Position numbers and translations under genes: made by a program
In this document: in pieces, positions 1-9,763 of the stretch
Position numbering within the stretch: position 1 is the first letter of the stretch
Layout: each line of letters opens with the position of its first letter
Assembly: GCA_021234155.1 (NCBI GenBank)
Contig: JAJEKV010000052.1
Coordinates: 7,923,358-7,987,357, forward strand
Length of the DNA stretch: 64,000 bases
Direction of reading: 5' to 3'
Origin: Isoetes taiwanensis
Taxonomy: Eukaryota; Streptophyta; Lycopodiopsida; Isoetales; Isoetaceae
The notes under the pieces: model-generated
What the model saw: only the letters and a program-made list of their open reading frames with translations
What the model was told of the DNA's origin: nothing
Database searches by the model: none

Positions 1-1660
1 ATCTGTTGCTACCAACTTATCTTTTACGGATCGGAAGAACAAGCACCGTGTGTTGTTAAGGCCTCTTTAAGCTTCTCAAAAGAAGCTTGGACTTTTTCTA
101 AACCAATGGCTAGTCCAATCCTTAATCTTCTTGGCCTTAGTGAGGTCCGGACGGAGGGGACGCCCACTTAGCAAAGTCCTTCACGAACTGAACTTTCTGT
201 AATATCCCACCAACCCGAAAGCTTCTTACTTTCGCCACATTCCTTGAGCTGGCCAATCAACTATTGCCTCAATCTTAGATGGATCTGTGGAGATTCCCTC
301 GGATGTTACTACATGCCCCAAATACTCCACTCGCCTGTTGCAAAGTGGCACTTAGAGAGCTTCCCATACAACCGATGACGCCTCAACTTCTCCAACACTT
401 TCCTCGAGATCGAGAATGCTCCTCAAGGGACTTGTTGTAGATTAGGATGTCGCCGAAGAAGACAATAACAAACTCATCCAAGAAGTCTCTCAAGATGTCG
501 CTCATGAGGCGATAAACGTTCTTTGGAGCATTCGATAGTCCAAAGGGCACATCAGAACTCAAAATGACCATACCGCGCTTAAAGCGATCTTATGGATATC
601 CTCTTCTTTTATTCTTATCGATGGTATCCGACCTCAAATCAATTTTAGAGAATACCTTTGCTCCTTGTAATCGGGTCCATTAGATCATCTCGCCCTTGGC
701 AATGCATACTTGTTCTTTATCGTCGCTTATTGTCGGGCGATAGTCTATGCACATTCTTAAGCTCCCATCTTTCTTCTTCACAAAGAGTATAGGTGTCTCA
801 AAGGAGACACACTTGCTCTTATAAATCCAAGCTCGAGCAATTCCCGAAGTCGTTTCTTGAGCTCAATCAATTTCGGGGGTGCTCATTCTATATGGCTTTA
901 TCGTAGGCTTCAGATCCGGAGCCAATGTGATCTCACATTCCACACCCCTATAAGGTGGCACCGCCGGATTTCATCCGAAATACATCCTTGAACTCTGAAA
1001 TAAGCCTTGCTATTTTGGGCAACCGATTCCCCCTTTGGGTCATTTCCCCGCTTGCTTGCCCGGCTCAACCGCTTCCATCCTCAAGATGTAGTCCACCTTA
1101 TTCTTTTCTATACTCTTCCTTAGCTGCTTCAAAGAAATAAATACACCGCATGGGAGAATCTAGCTTCTTACCTTTCACTATCAATTTGTCGCCATCCGGG
1201 TGCCGTCATGGTGACTTCATTCGGCCGCAATCAATCATGGCTTTGGCTGGCTTCAAAAATTCCATCCCCACTATCAGATCATATCTTCCGATGTCCATGA
1301 CTTCTGCTCCCCATCGGCCACTTAGCCCCACTAAGGTCTATGTCAAAGGTGATCCTCCTCCCCTTAGTGTGTGCGAATGGCGCCGTTTTGCCATAGCTAA
1401 TGGGCCTTGGCTTAGACTTCAATACCTTGTTCTTCATTAGAGCAAAGCCAATCTAGGAGATGCAAAATTATGAGAGCTACCCAGTATGTATGAGGACTAC
1501 ATAAGGATTACTATCTATGATCCCGTCTGGCAAGCCGATGATGGTCGACCGATTCTCTATATCACCTGTCTCAATGTTTGCACATATGTGGCACTCACCA
1601 TCTATGAAGTCCCGCCCTCTCCTGCTGGTCGCCGCCCTCGGTAAAACTACGTTGGGGAGT
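1..1660 (-). pseudogene. Ty3/gypsy pol fragment: protease and reverse transcriptase, decayed
   Basis: Minus-strand translation in mixed frames gives gypsy pol in the expected order. Protease-like sequence lies around 1150-1640, including a VMTSEDMI-like stretch followed by a (V/W)G-W/M-F motif typical of the region downstream of the aspartic protease active site. Reverse transcriptase lies at roughly 330-960. Its best preserved part is 383-571, with PFGLSNAP and the active-site block FVIVFFGDILIY. The catalytic box, normally Y/F-x-D-D, reads FFGD, so one catalytic aspartate is lost. RNase H sequence begins near the left edge. Numerous stops and frameshifts interrupt every domain. Integrase and the 3' LTR would lie outside the window. 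Confidence 0.8.
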
Positions 1661-2940
1661 CCAATCCAAGAGTTCTCGCCAAGGCTGACCGCATGACCTA
1701 ATGGACAATCATGTGTTTGCGTGCCCGGCCGGAAGCACCTGAAGCATAACTTTTTCTCAATGCATTCTCGCCTCTTTTCCTTCGCAGAAACTGTCTAGGA
1801 GACGCTTAAGAGCACCGCCCCGATGCATTCCCCGTGGGCTTACGGTCCCCAAAAGCTTTGTTGACCCTTACCTTGTTTGCCGACTCCACGATGGTGTAGC
1901 CGCTGGCGATTGCTTACCCCGATATTGCCCCCCGAGCATTGCTGAACTCTTACCCCCGAAGGTTGATGTTTTTTCTGGCTGGAGTTTTGGTGCCTCTTCC
2001 AAACTTATAGCTTTATCTTCGGCTGCGGTAACCGACTTCGGGTTGATTGCTCTAACAAGCCTCTTGATATTGCTTTGTTCAACCCCTCAATGTAAGTATC
2101 CACGGCTTGCCTCTCTCGAGACTCCGGGAACATGCGACTGAGCCTCATAAATTCTTCGGTATACTTAGCCAGCGATAAGCTACCGATTCAACTGTAAAAC
2201 TGGCTGAATCGTCTACTAGTATGAGACCTTGGCACATAATGCTTGCGGAAAGCCTTGGCAAGGTCTTAAACCTGCAATTGTTTTCTTCTTGACTTGTTGG
2301 ACTTAGCATATCCCTTCCACCGGATCCTTGCCGGTCCAATAAGGTTAGGCTGTAGCAACTTTCCCTATGTCCTTGTCTTTCATACCGTATGAGTTGCCAA
2401 ATTCTTCCATTTCATCAAGCCATGCTTCAGCCTCCATACCGATCCTGTCTTTCCTCGAGAACCGGTCGAAGCTTCCTTGTCTTCCATACATTGCTCATAG
2501 CACTATCCACCTTTTCCGATAGTCATCCGTCTTTCTTGCTCTTTTCCTTGCTTTAGGTGTGCCCGACCGATCGGAGCCGAGTATCCTCCTTTGGAAGAGC
2601 TATCGATGAGCCGGAGCTAGATGATGATGGACTCTGGTTCTCCTCTTCCTTCTCCTATCCCTGACGTTCCCCTGGTTGCCCTCCCCTTCCTGCTGAGGGA
2701 CTTCGTCACCACCCGGAAAACAAGGTGGAGGTGGAGGACCATCTTCCTGTGCATTCATGAGAGGTGTCGCCCAGTTGATGAGATGTTGCATTTGGTTCCT
2801 CATCTGCACCAACCTTGCGTTGATTGGCCTCACGGTGACATATCCTCGCTCAAAATCTTCTTGTTCCCCGCCAAACAAGTTCCTTGGTACCCAATTGCGT
2901 GGTCGGTCTTTGGTCTTGAGATCCCCGCGACTTGAGTTCC
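1661..2940 (-). pseudogene. Ty3/gypsy gag with zinc knuckle, decayed
   Basis: Gag forms the virus-like particle and binds the element RNA. The N-terminal part (about 2600-2935) is rich in Gln, Pro and Gly with an Arg/Lys cluster. The core at 2040-2240 reads SLAKYTEEFMRLSRMF followed by a YIEGL motif, the signature of the Retrotrans_gag family. Near 1690-1765 is a nucleocapsid zinc knuckle, KLCFRCFRPGTQTHDCP. It has the C-X2-C...C spacing of CX2CX4HX4C, but the His position is Thr, so zinc binding is probably lost. Several frameshifts and stops separate these blocks. It lies just upstream of pol on the same strand. Confidence 0.8.
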
Positions 2941-3948
2941 TTGCTGCAAGGATTGATCATCAATACATTTTATTTGGGTTAGATGTTGATCAATTTTACT
3001 TGCAAATGAATTATCTTTAGTTATAAGAAATCATACAAAGCCTTACATTGACAAAACAGTTAATAGTCATTAATACATAAGGATTACATGATAAGGTAGA
3101 TATATCTTAGCATAATGGGTACACGAAACATTTAGCACAAAACTTAAGAAAATTTCACAATTATTAGGTGGCCTCCGAAGCCCTGAAGAAGTTCTTGACA
3201 TCCCCCGAATCGGAGGCCTTTTGCCGAGGTTGCGCAAGATGTTCCTCGTCGATCTTCCTTCAAGTGCTCTCGGGCCATCTCCTTCAGGGTTAGGTCTTTA
3301 TTCGCTACCACCGAAAGTGTTCGCCCCTAAGGTGCCCTCTCGCAAAGTCGAGGCAATGGAGCGCGACCGCGCTGAAAAGAATGATGTGATCGGCATGGGC
3401 GATATCTTCGAAAGTCTTTGCCCGGCCCGAGAGTGCTATGAGAAGTGCCACGGATTCTTCCCCTTGGGCTGGACTCCTTGTGGAAGACTATCATTTGCCC
3501 TTGGCCGAGGGTGGAAGATAGTAGCGAAGTCGCGGTGCCCTTCCCTACGCCTCGCGATCCGGTGCCCTTCCTCCGAAGCCGCTTCACCGTAGGCATCCAC
3601 CGCCATCGGTCTTCATGATCCCTCCACATCTTTGGTTGCATTGTCCAAGTTGATCTTCGCTGGACCCTTCCCTCATGCTCTGGCTCGAACCGGTGCGCTT
3701 GAGCTTGGGCCCTTCCCCGGTTTGTAGAGTGTGCTCTCAGATCTGGCTGGAACTCCTCCTCTCGAGATGATAGGTTCTCATTGCCGATAGATCTCCCTTA
3801 TCTGGCGATAGGGCGCTATGTCCGACATTGTCTCCCCAAAGATAAGAGTGTCTCTCCGCCAGCCTCCCTTGGAATCTCCCCGGTATGAGTAGTCGATGAG
3901 GTCTCAGGTTTTTCTTCGGTGTGCTATCATGCCCAAGAGCTCGTCGAT
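2941..3948 (-). other. Spacer between gag and upstream ORF, with broken coding remnants
   Basis: The part at 2941-3170 is AT-rich with no coding signal. From about 3170 to 3950 base composition rises in GC, and open stretches on the minus strand at 3327-3641 and 3737-3952 are rich in Arg, Ser and Gly. They look like frame-broken continuations of the ORF ending at 3949, but no family is recognisable. An overlapping plus-strand frame (3221-3592) is equally uninformative. Confidence 0.35.
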
Positions 3949-4680
3949 TCAAGACCCTTTCTCGGCATGATGGGACAAGTTGAGGATGTCATTCGCAAAA
4001 TGTACTCCTCCCCGCCGATGACTATCGGTGACAAAGCCGTGATGCCGACCGGTGGTGGGTAGAGTCGTTCTCACGTCGTCGTCATGCCTCAACGCATACC
4101 TCTGCAATCTTGTTGCCTCCCTGCTCTGCTCCCCTAGCTGCTCGTAGTCTTCATGGATCTGTAGAGATGGTGCCCCTGACGTCGTGCCATAGTATTCGTA
4201 GGCGGAGGACTCTATATTCAGGATTTGATCCTGGGCCCTACGGGTATCAAGTGGCGCTAAGTCTAAGGGCTGAACAGAGGGTTCCCCTACTTTGTTGATT
4301 GACTTATAGTGCATGAAGAGGGCAAGGGCTGTCTGAGCTGAAAGGTACCTATGCCTATTATGTCTGCAGGTCATGTAATCGGGCATGGTCCTAGTCCTAT
4401 CCCATAGCTGCTTCTTGCCTTTGGATCCTGCCAACTCTCGACCTAAGGCTTGGGTAAGTGTCTCAAGGGAAACCCAATTCCCTCCCCTAGGAGGCAGTCT
4501 AACTTCCCAAGGCAGGACCTGCTGGTCATATTGGCACATAATGTCCGTGTAGTAGGGTGTTCTAGTCAAGGTTGCATGAAGATCAAACAAGTGATCAAAC
4601 ACAGAGAAGGCTTGATCTACAGGAAGCTGATGGATATGGCTTGCAGCATTGTACCATCTCTCGAAGTTGCTGGGCGCCAT
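3949..4680 (-). CDS. Hypothetical protein of a retroelement leader, 243 residues
   Basis: I do not recognise the family. The first ATG of the open frame is at 4680 (MAPSNFERW); the frame stays open upstream to 4713 without another ATG. The product is soluble-looking, with no signal peptide or membrane segment. Around residues 20-110 it has a hydrophobic pattern that suggests an alpha-helical fold, with several Trp, Tyr and Leu. After about residue 145 it becomes Gln/Arg/Asp-rich and probably disordered. It sits between the histone H3-like ORF and gag on the same strand. A pyrimidine-rich stretch ending in CAG near 4760 resembles a splice acceptor, so this could be a downstream exon, but no matching donor was established. 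Sequence 3' of its stop looks like a frame-broken extension. Confidence 0.45.
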   Translation of the reverse strand: MAPSNFERWYNAASHIHQLPVDQAFSVFDHLFDLHATLTRTPYYTDIMCQYDQQVLPWEVRLPPRGGNWVSLETLTQALGRELAGSKGKKQLWDRTRTMPDYMTCRHNRHRYLSAQTALALFMHYKSINKVGEPSVQPLDLAPLDTRRAQDQILNIESSAYEYYGTTSGAPSLQIHEDYEQLGEQSREATRLQRYALRHDDDVRTTLPTTGRHHGFVTDSHRRGGVHFANDILNLSHHAEKGS

Positions 4681-4980
4681 TGAGCAGGCAAGGGTGTAGA
4701 AAATGGCTTGCAAGGATCAGTGGAGGTTCAGAAAATCGCCTAAGGGGCTGGGAGCAGTTCTGTAGAAGGAAAAATGGCAAATGGGACCTATTTTTTATAG
4801 ACTATGGGTGACCTCGAGGTTCGTGCAAAAAGGTACCTACCTAAGACGACCTTGGTTCTATGGCTCTGGGTGTCCAAATGAACTACCATGAAGTGCAAAC
4901 TTAAGCAAAACAAAGCAAGAAACACTACATGGCAATTTGTTGGATCAAATTTGGCTAATTTGGGTCAAAGATGGGCTGAC

Positions 4981-5249
4981 CCGGGTGAATCCGCGCGGAT
5001 GGCCTCCGCGTCGCGGACGCAGACGCGTTTGGCGCGGTCTCACCCGGTTGGCCTGTTTTGGGCCAATTTTTGGTCATTTGTGGGAGTTTAAAGATGCTAA
5101 TATGGCTAATTGGGCCAATTCTAACCTAACTAGCAACTTATTTTGAGCAAAACTGACATCTAAAAGCATGATTTTGGGCCCAGTCGGGTGAATCCGCGCG
5201 AAACACGCCCGCGTCGTGGACGCAGAGGCCTTAGGCGCGGTCTCACCCG
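4981..5249. repeat. Two diverged copies of a GC-rich hairpin
   Basis: Two direct copies about 203 bp apart each form a stem with the same arms. Copy 1 pairs CCGGGTGA (4981-4988) with TCACCCGG (5040-5047) and CCGCGC (4991-4996) with GCGCGG (5032-5037). Copy 2 pairs CGGGTGA (5185-5191) with TCACCCG (5243-5249) and CCGCGC (5194-5199) with GCGCGG (5235-5240). The loops differ much more than the stems. They lie in an otherwise AT-rich non-coding interval (4714-5486) between the two extra ORFs. Function unknown: an RNA structure, packaging or translation element, or a small foldback insertion are all possible. Confidence 0.7.
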
Positions 5250-5486
5250 GTTGGCCCGATTTTCAGCATTTTTGATGATTTTTTTGCCAAAATTTTGTTG
5301 TAGTCATGATTTCTAGGGTGTTTCTAGACATGCTATGAAGAATTCTACCACAATTGGGTTCTATTTCCTATATTTCAAGCATACAACATTTTTCTAATTT
5401 ACAGAGGGAAAGTAACTTTTATATTAATAAGAAACACAATTACATGGGAGTTTCTCTTTTCTAACAAAATTTACAAAATTTGAGGC

Positions 5487-6548
5487 CTAAGGCCTCTCTC
5501 TGCGAATCCTCCGTGCTAAGTGAATATCCTTAGGCATAAGGGTAACTCTCTTAGCATGGATAGCGCAGAGGTTCCCTTCCTCGAAGAGCTGGACCAGCTC
5601 GCCGGAAGCCTCTTGGGGCAGGGTCATTAGAGGGGTAACCCTATAATCGGTCCGGAACTGCTGCAACACCTCTCTAAGGAGACGCTCGAAGGGCGCCTTC
5701 CTTATCAGGAGATTCGTGCACATCTGGAAGTGCCGAATCTCCCTAAACACCCGGGCGTATGTGCTGTTCGGCCCGTGGTGAACCCTCTTGGGTTTTTCCG
5801 GCCTAGGTGGGGGTGGCTTGGGCTGGTTCTTCTTCGGCCTGCCGCCCTCCACGACGCGCTGCACCTCCTGGCGGCAGTACCACTCATTGTACCTCGTCCA
5901 ACGACGAAGGTACTCCTTGTATGCCACCATCTTCCGCTTAAACTCGCGGTCCTGCTGGAGCGCGAATGCCCGCTCCCCTACCTTTTGCTTCTTCACCACC
6001 TTAGGTGGTTCCGGCCACTTGGGGTAGGGTGGCCTAGCGTCGGGGTCCTGCTGCCCCTCCTCCTCCTCTTCCTCCACTTGTGGCTCCTCCTCTGACCGGG
6101 GCTCTTCAATAACGACGGTCCGGCAAGGCCCGTCGTTCCTTCTCTTCGTACGCCTTTCTTGCTCCCTCAGCTCCCTTTCCCGCTCCCGCTTCTTTCTGGC
6201 GGCCCTCTCCTCTGGCCACTCCGCGACTTTTTCCTTCCCCTTCTTTTTGGGCACTGAAGGGCCCGCTTCTTGATGCGGTGGTGGTGCTGCTCCTCCACGT
6301 TCTTCAACTTTGTTCCTCCACCTCGGTGTAATGAGGGCCCAGTGGCGCGACTTCGTCGGTTCTTTGTGTTCTGCCAGGCGGGGCTGCTCTGGGGGGGCTC
6401 TCGGCATCATTGAAAGCTTCGGTGCATTTGCTGGCGCTGCCGAGGCGATTCCTGCGCCTCCGGGCTTCGGTAGAAGGTGCTTCGGGAACTTTCTTCGTGC
6501 CGACCAGCCATTACTACTGCGCCATATAGAGAGGGGAAATTTCGCCAA
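5487..6548 (-). CDS. Histone H3-fold protein with long charged N-terminal region
   Basis: The open frame gives 353 codons. Residues 255-353 align with the histone H3 core: an alpha-N block with FREIRHFQ, then [15 protein letters not shown] (H3: LLIRKLPFQRLVREI), [26 protein letters not shown] and [17 protein letters not shown], which ends exactly where H3 ends. Residues equivalent to H3 C110, H113 and D123 of the H3-H3' interface are kept. Loop 1/start of helix 2 is about two residues shorter than in H3 and lacks the longer loop 1 of plant CENH3. Residues 1-254 do not match H3: they are Pro-rich, then strongly charged (KKRERERE, an EEEEEE tract), and probably disordered or coiled-coil. The frame has no clear ATG at its 5' end (6548 is TTG) and stays open upstream past 6579. 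The H3 tail [10 protein letters not shown] lies at 6550-6579 in the neighbouring frame, so one indel has probably separated start and body. GC content is clearly higher than in the flanks. Same strand as gag and pol. Confidence 0.85.
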   Translation of the reverse strand: MAKFPLSIWRSSNGWSARRKFPKHLLPKPGGAGIASAAPANAPKLSMMPRAPPEQPRLAEHKEPTKSRHWALITPRWRNKVEERGGAAPPPHQEAGPSVPKKKGKEKVAEWPEERAARKKRERERELREQERRTKRRNDGPCRTVVIEEPRSEEEPQVEEEEEEGQQDPDARPPYPKWPEPPKVVKKQKVGERAFALQQDREFKRKMVAYKEYLRRWTRYNEWYCRQEVQRVVEGGRPKKNQPKPPPPRPEKPKRVHHGPNSTYARVFREIRHFQMCTNLLIRKAPFERLLREVLQQFRTDYRVTPLMTLPQEASGELVQLFEEGNLCAIHAKRVTLMPKDIHLARRIRRERP

Positions 6549-6579
6549 ACTTCCTAGCTGTTTGTTTGGTGCGTGCCAT
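6514..6579 (-). CDS. Histone H3 amino-terminal tail, frame-shifted from the H3-like body
   Basis: ATG at 6577-6579 opens a 21-codon frame starting [10 protein letters not shown], identical to the first ten residues (with Met) of canonical histone H3 including the K4 and K9 equivalents. It then departs from H3 ([11 protein letters not shown]) and stops at TAG 6514-6516. The ATG context (AAGATATGGCA) is acceptable. It lies directly 5' of, and one frame away from, the long ORF that carries the H3 fold, so I read both as parts of one H3-derived gene. Chance occurrence of ten exact H3 residues at this position is very unlikely. Confidence 0.8.
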   Translation of the reverse strand: MARTKQTARKFGEISPLYMAQ

Positions 6580-6600
6580 ATCTTGTGGTTCAGGGAATGG

Positions 6601-6680
6601 GTGACGTAAGGCTGAGCAAGAGAGAGGTGAAGGTGAAGGGTTGGAGAGAGAGAATGAGGTGTCAGATATTTAAAAAGGAG
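6601..6680 (-). promoter_or_regulatory. Possible core promoter and 5' UTR of the H3-like gene
   Basis: On the minus strand a TATA-like TTTAAATA (6667-6674) lies about 88 bases before the ATG at 6579. It is followed by a pyrimidine patch CTCTCTCTCC (6642-6653) typical of plant core promoters and a TTACGTCAC motif (6601-6609). ACGTCA is the hexamer known from plant histone promoters, but here it is downstream of the TATA box and may be coincidental. The nested LTR element inserted only 16 bp upstream of the TATA-like box. Confidence 0.35.
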
Positions 6681-6690
6681 GGTCCCTGGG

Positions 6691-7029
6691 TGTTAGTTTG
6701 AGTTCTTGGCATACACCCTGCAGCAGCAGTCCATGACTGCCGGATGCTACAAAGCTGCCATGCTCATGATCACAAAACAAGAACAAGACAAGAAAATATG
6801 TACAAAGAATGAAGGGGAACGTGGCCAAATGAGGCTCTCCAAATATGAGATCAAACCTGAGTACAAATGAAGAGGCTCCGGTCTAATATAGTGTAGACCG
6901 CAAATCTGAGCCGTACATCTAACTAAATCTAATCCCTACACTTATGTTAACCTAATCATGCCAAGTGTCAGTCTGCCACCACTGAACCTAACATGTGCAT
7001 GCACAATGTTAACCACTAGGTGGTTAACA
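6691..7029 (-). repeat. 3' LTR of nested element
   Basis: 339 bp, TG...CA ends with inverted termini TGTTA/TAACA, identical over nearly its whole length to 9764-10120. The purine tract of the minus strand (complement of CTGCCTCCCCCT) begins at 7030. Confidence 0.93.
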
Positions 7030-7379
7030 CTGCCTCCCCCTAAAAGTTTTTAGCACAAAACATGTACAGACTTTTATAAAACAAGTCCGACAATTACAAC
7101 ATGGTGCCAAAAATTTTAGGAGCGAAAATGATGGTAATGGTTGGGTGGTGTCGCCGTAAAAGAGCTTCATGAATGTGTGGATGACGAATAAGATCCGAAG
7201 GAATGTCGATGTAGAACATAGATCTTGGGCAAAAACATAAAGACCATCCCCTTATATCATGGGTAAGTCACATTTAAAAAAATTGCCCAAAATTCCACTT
7301 AAAAAAGAAGGAAGGGGGTCTTTAAAAGGTAAACACCAAAAATGCCTCCCCCAATATCAGCCATAAAGTTTGAGCATAA

Positions 7380-8080
7380 AATTTGCTGGAGCGTGAATGC
7401 TGCGTGCGTGACATGAGCGTGAGCGTGAGGATGGCTTGAAGCAAGTGTGGAGCGTGGACCAGTGTTGGGCAAAGTCCGGGGAACACTATAAACCAACCGG
7501 TTGAAATTGCAAATTTTCCGGTTCGGTTAGTGTATCATAGGAATTTTTCCGACAAATTTTCTTAAGATTTTCTATTAAGACAATAGAAATCTCCGACTCT
7601 AAACATAAGATATCTGACTGATCAAAGTAAGCATAGGAAAATTTCCGGTGGTACCTAAAAACTTTCCCCAACACTGGCGTGGACATAAGCAAAGCGTGGC
7701 CTCTGGAGCGTGGCGTCATAAGGCATGGGCGTGGCTTCTGAAGGCTTGAGTTTAAAAATGCATGGTTGTGTCCCCTGTGATTGGCCATAGAAAAGTGGAA
7801 CAGAGCGTGGACTTTTTCGTTGCAGCGTGGGCCGTGAGCATGGAAACAAAGAGCATGAGCATGGCATAAGCGTGGCCTGGCGTGAACAAAATATGGCGTG
7901 GCGTGGGCAAAACGTGAACAAGCGTGGGCCTTTAGCCGTGACCGTGGGCAGGCGTGCACTTAATAGCGTCAGCGTGGTTTTGGCCTGGGTTGGCGTGGCG
8001 TGGAAAGGAGCGTGGCGTGGCCGTGGCCCGTGGGCAATAGCATGAGCGTAGACCAAAAACTTTGGCGTGGCCCGTTATCA
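7380..8080. repeat. GCGTGGC-rich internal region
   Basis: Within the nested element this interval repeats GCGTGGC, AGCGTGG and GCGTGAG at irregular short spacing dozens of times (minus strand GCCACGC). It is not a regular tandem array. Reading frames through it on both strands (for example 7486-7959 minus) encode His/Ala/Pro/Arg repeats that follow from the motif and are not convincing proteins. The remaining interior at 8080-9740 is unique-looking except for a repeated block GATGGGGGCTRGCC near 8547 and 9087. Confidence 0.6.
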
Positions 8081-9745
8081 GCCTTCACAAATATGAGAGC
8101 CCTAAAAGCCTCGAACCCTGAAAAAAATGCCCGGCTATGGCAATCTGGATTCTTCTATTTCAAGAAGCGGTGTTCCACCCTTCTTTCGAAGGGCAGATGA
8201 AATAATGAGCTGTAGAAGATCGGCCTATATTCCGGATCTGGAGAAAACTTGGAAGCCGGGCAACCCGCTTTGTTTTCGTCAGTTAAAGAAGCAGGGGTGA
8301 AGAAAGTTCGGAGCCAGAATAGGTTATGGCGGCGTGATTTCGGCATTCTAAACCGAGTAAAGAGATGCTTCGATGCTGGCAAATCGGCTTCAAGGTTGCT
8401 TTGAAGACTGAATATGAAGATCTGGGCCAGAATCTGCTCCTATTGCGTCTAAATTGTGCTCTTTCTTTGATAACCTTCCTTGTATTGGCAGATGCTTCCG
8501 GATAGCAGATGATACTGGAAATGTCATGGCTGTTTAGGCTTAGCAGAGGATGGGGGCTGGCCAAAAAGGGCTGGCCCTCTTGAAAATAATTAACAGAATG
8601 AAGCCCATAAAAATGTTTCTGAGTTAGCATGAATACAGAGCATGATTTGGGATAAAGCTGGAATAGCTTGGAATCTTGTGAGGCACAGCTAGGATAGGTA
8701 AAAAATGTAACGCTGCCCCTGAATCTGCTTCAACTGCTTGTAAGAAATCTGACATTTTTAGAAAAACAGAGCCGCAATAGAGCTAAGCCGCCATATATTG
8801 TTGAATGCCTGGCCCTGAGAGGATGTCGAAACCTGAGGTGCTGTAAATAGGAACTTACCAGATTTGCTATCACAGAACAGAAGCGGTGGCCATGATATTC
8901 CTTGAGTGCATGCAGATCTTGACAGTATATGGACTATAAGGCATGAGAAAAACGAAATTGATAGATTAACTGTTCCAAATATGCTCAAATTTGATCTGCA
9001 ATATACTAACACAGTGGGTGATGCAGGTATAGATGCTGAATGTGTCAAGCACCAGAGGACTGTTGCCCATTTGCGCATGAATGAGAGATGGGGGCTAGCC
9101 ATAGAGCTAGCCCTCTTAAAAAATTGAAGATGAAGGGAGACAAATTTGAGCCCGAATACTTGAAGAAAGCCCTTCCCATCACAGCTTGTGGTGTAAAAAC
9201 AGAGCTTTGTCCACCATGAATAACTCGGCCAAAACTAATTTTGCCACTGGTTCAGAAAACAGAGCTCAAACGTACCCAAAAATGTTGCGAAAAGTCAAGA
9301 AGAGCCATTGGGCCTCTTCTTTTCTTGCTGGTATGCCCAAAAACATGAAGAATAAAAGATTTTTGTTTTGTTTTTGTGCGGTGCAGAAACAGAGTGCACA
9401 GTTTTGCCATAATAGAAGATAACAAAACGAATCAATAGGTTTTTCTGAGAAGCTTTTTGCAGAGAGGAGTGCTGTCACCACTCCAAAAATCCTTGACTAT
9501 AAAACTGCGCTTGCTGCACCATGAAAACAGAGGTTTGAAAACTCTTTTCATAACTAGACTAGTTGCAAACGAAAGGATTTGACAAAGGGGCCTCCAGCCG
9601 GACCATTTCAACAACTGGTTGGGCCAAATAAGGGGATTGAAAGGGTTGAGAGTAATATACAAGGAGGATTCAAAAACTGATGATGATAAGAGCAGCAAGG
9701 ACAACAGCAAAATAGCAAGGCTGAAGAAAGTGATCACGAGCGAAC

Positions 9746-9763
9746 CCGGCATAACGGCGCCAG
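9746..9763 (-). other. Primer binding site of nested element
   Basis: Read on the minus strand, the LTR end is followed after one base by TGGCGCCGTTATGCCGGG, the form of binding site widespread in plant gypsy-type elements (TGGCGCCGTTGCCGGG). It fixes the element orientation. Confidence 0.8.

Noticed and set aside
4714-4980. Intron upstream of the 243-residue ORF
   Set aside because: An acceptor-like pyrimidine tract with CAG exists near 4760, but no donor can be fixed.
5487-6548. Assignment as CENH3
   Set aside because: EIRHFQ-TNLLI is CENH3-like, but loop 1 is shorter, not longer, and the RKAPF and MPKDI blocks and the tail ARTKQTARK are canonical H3.
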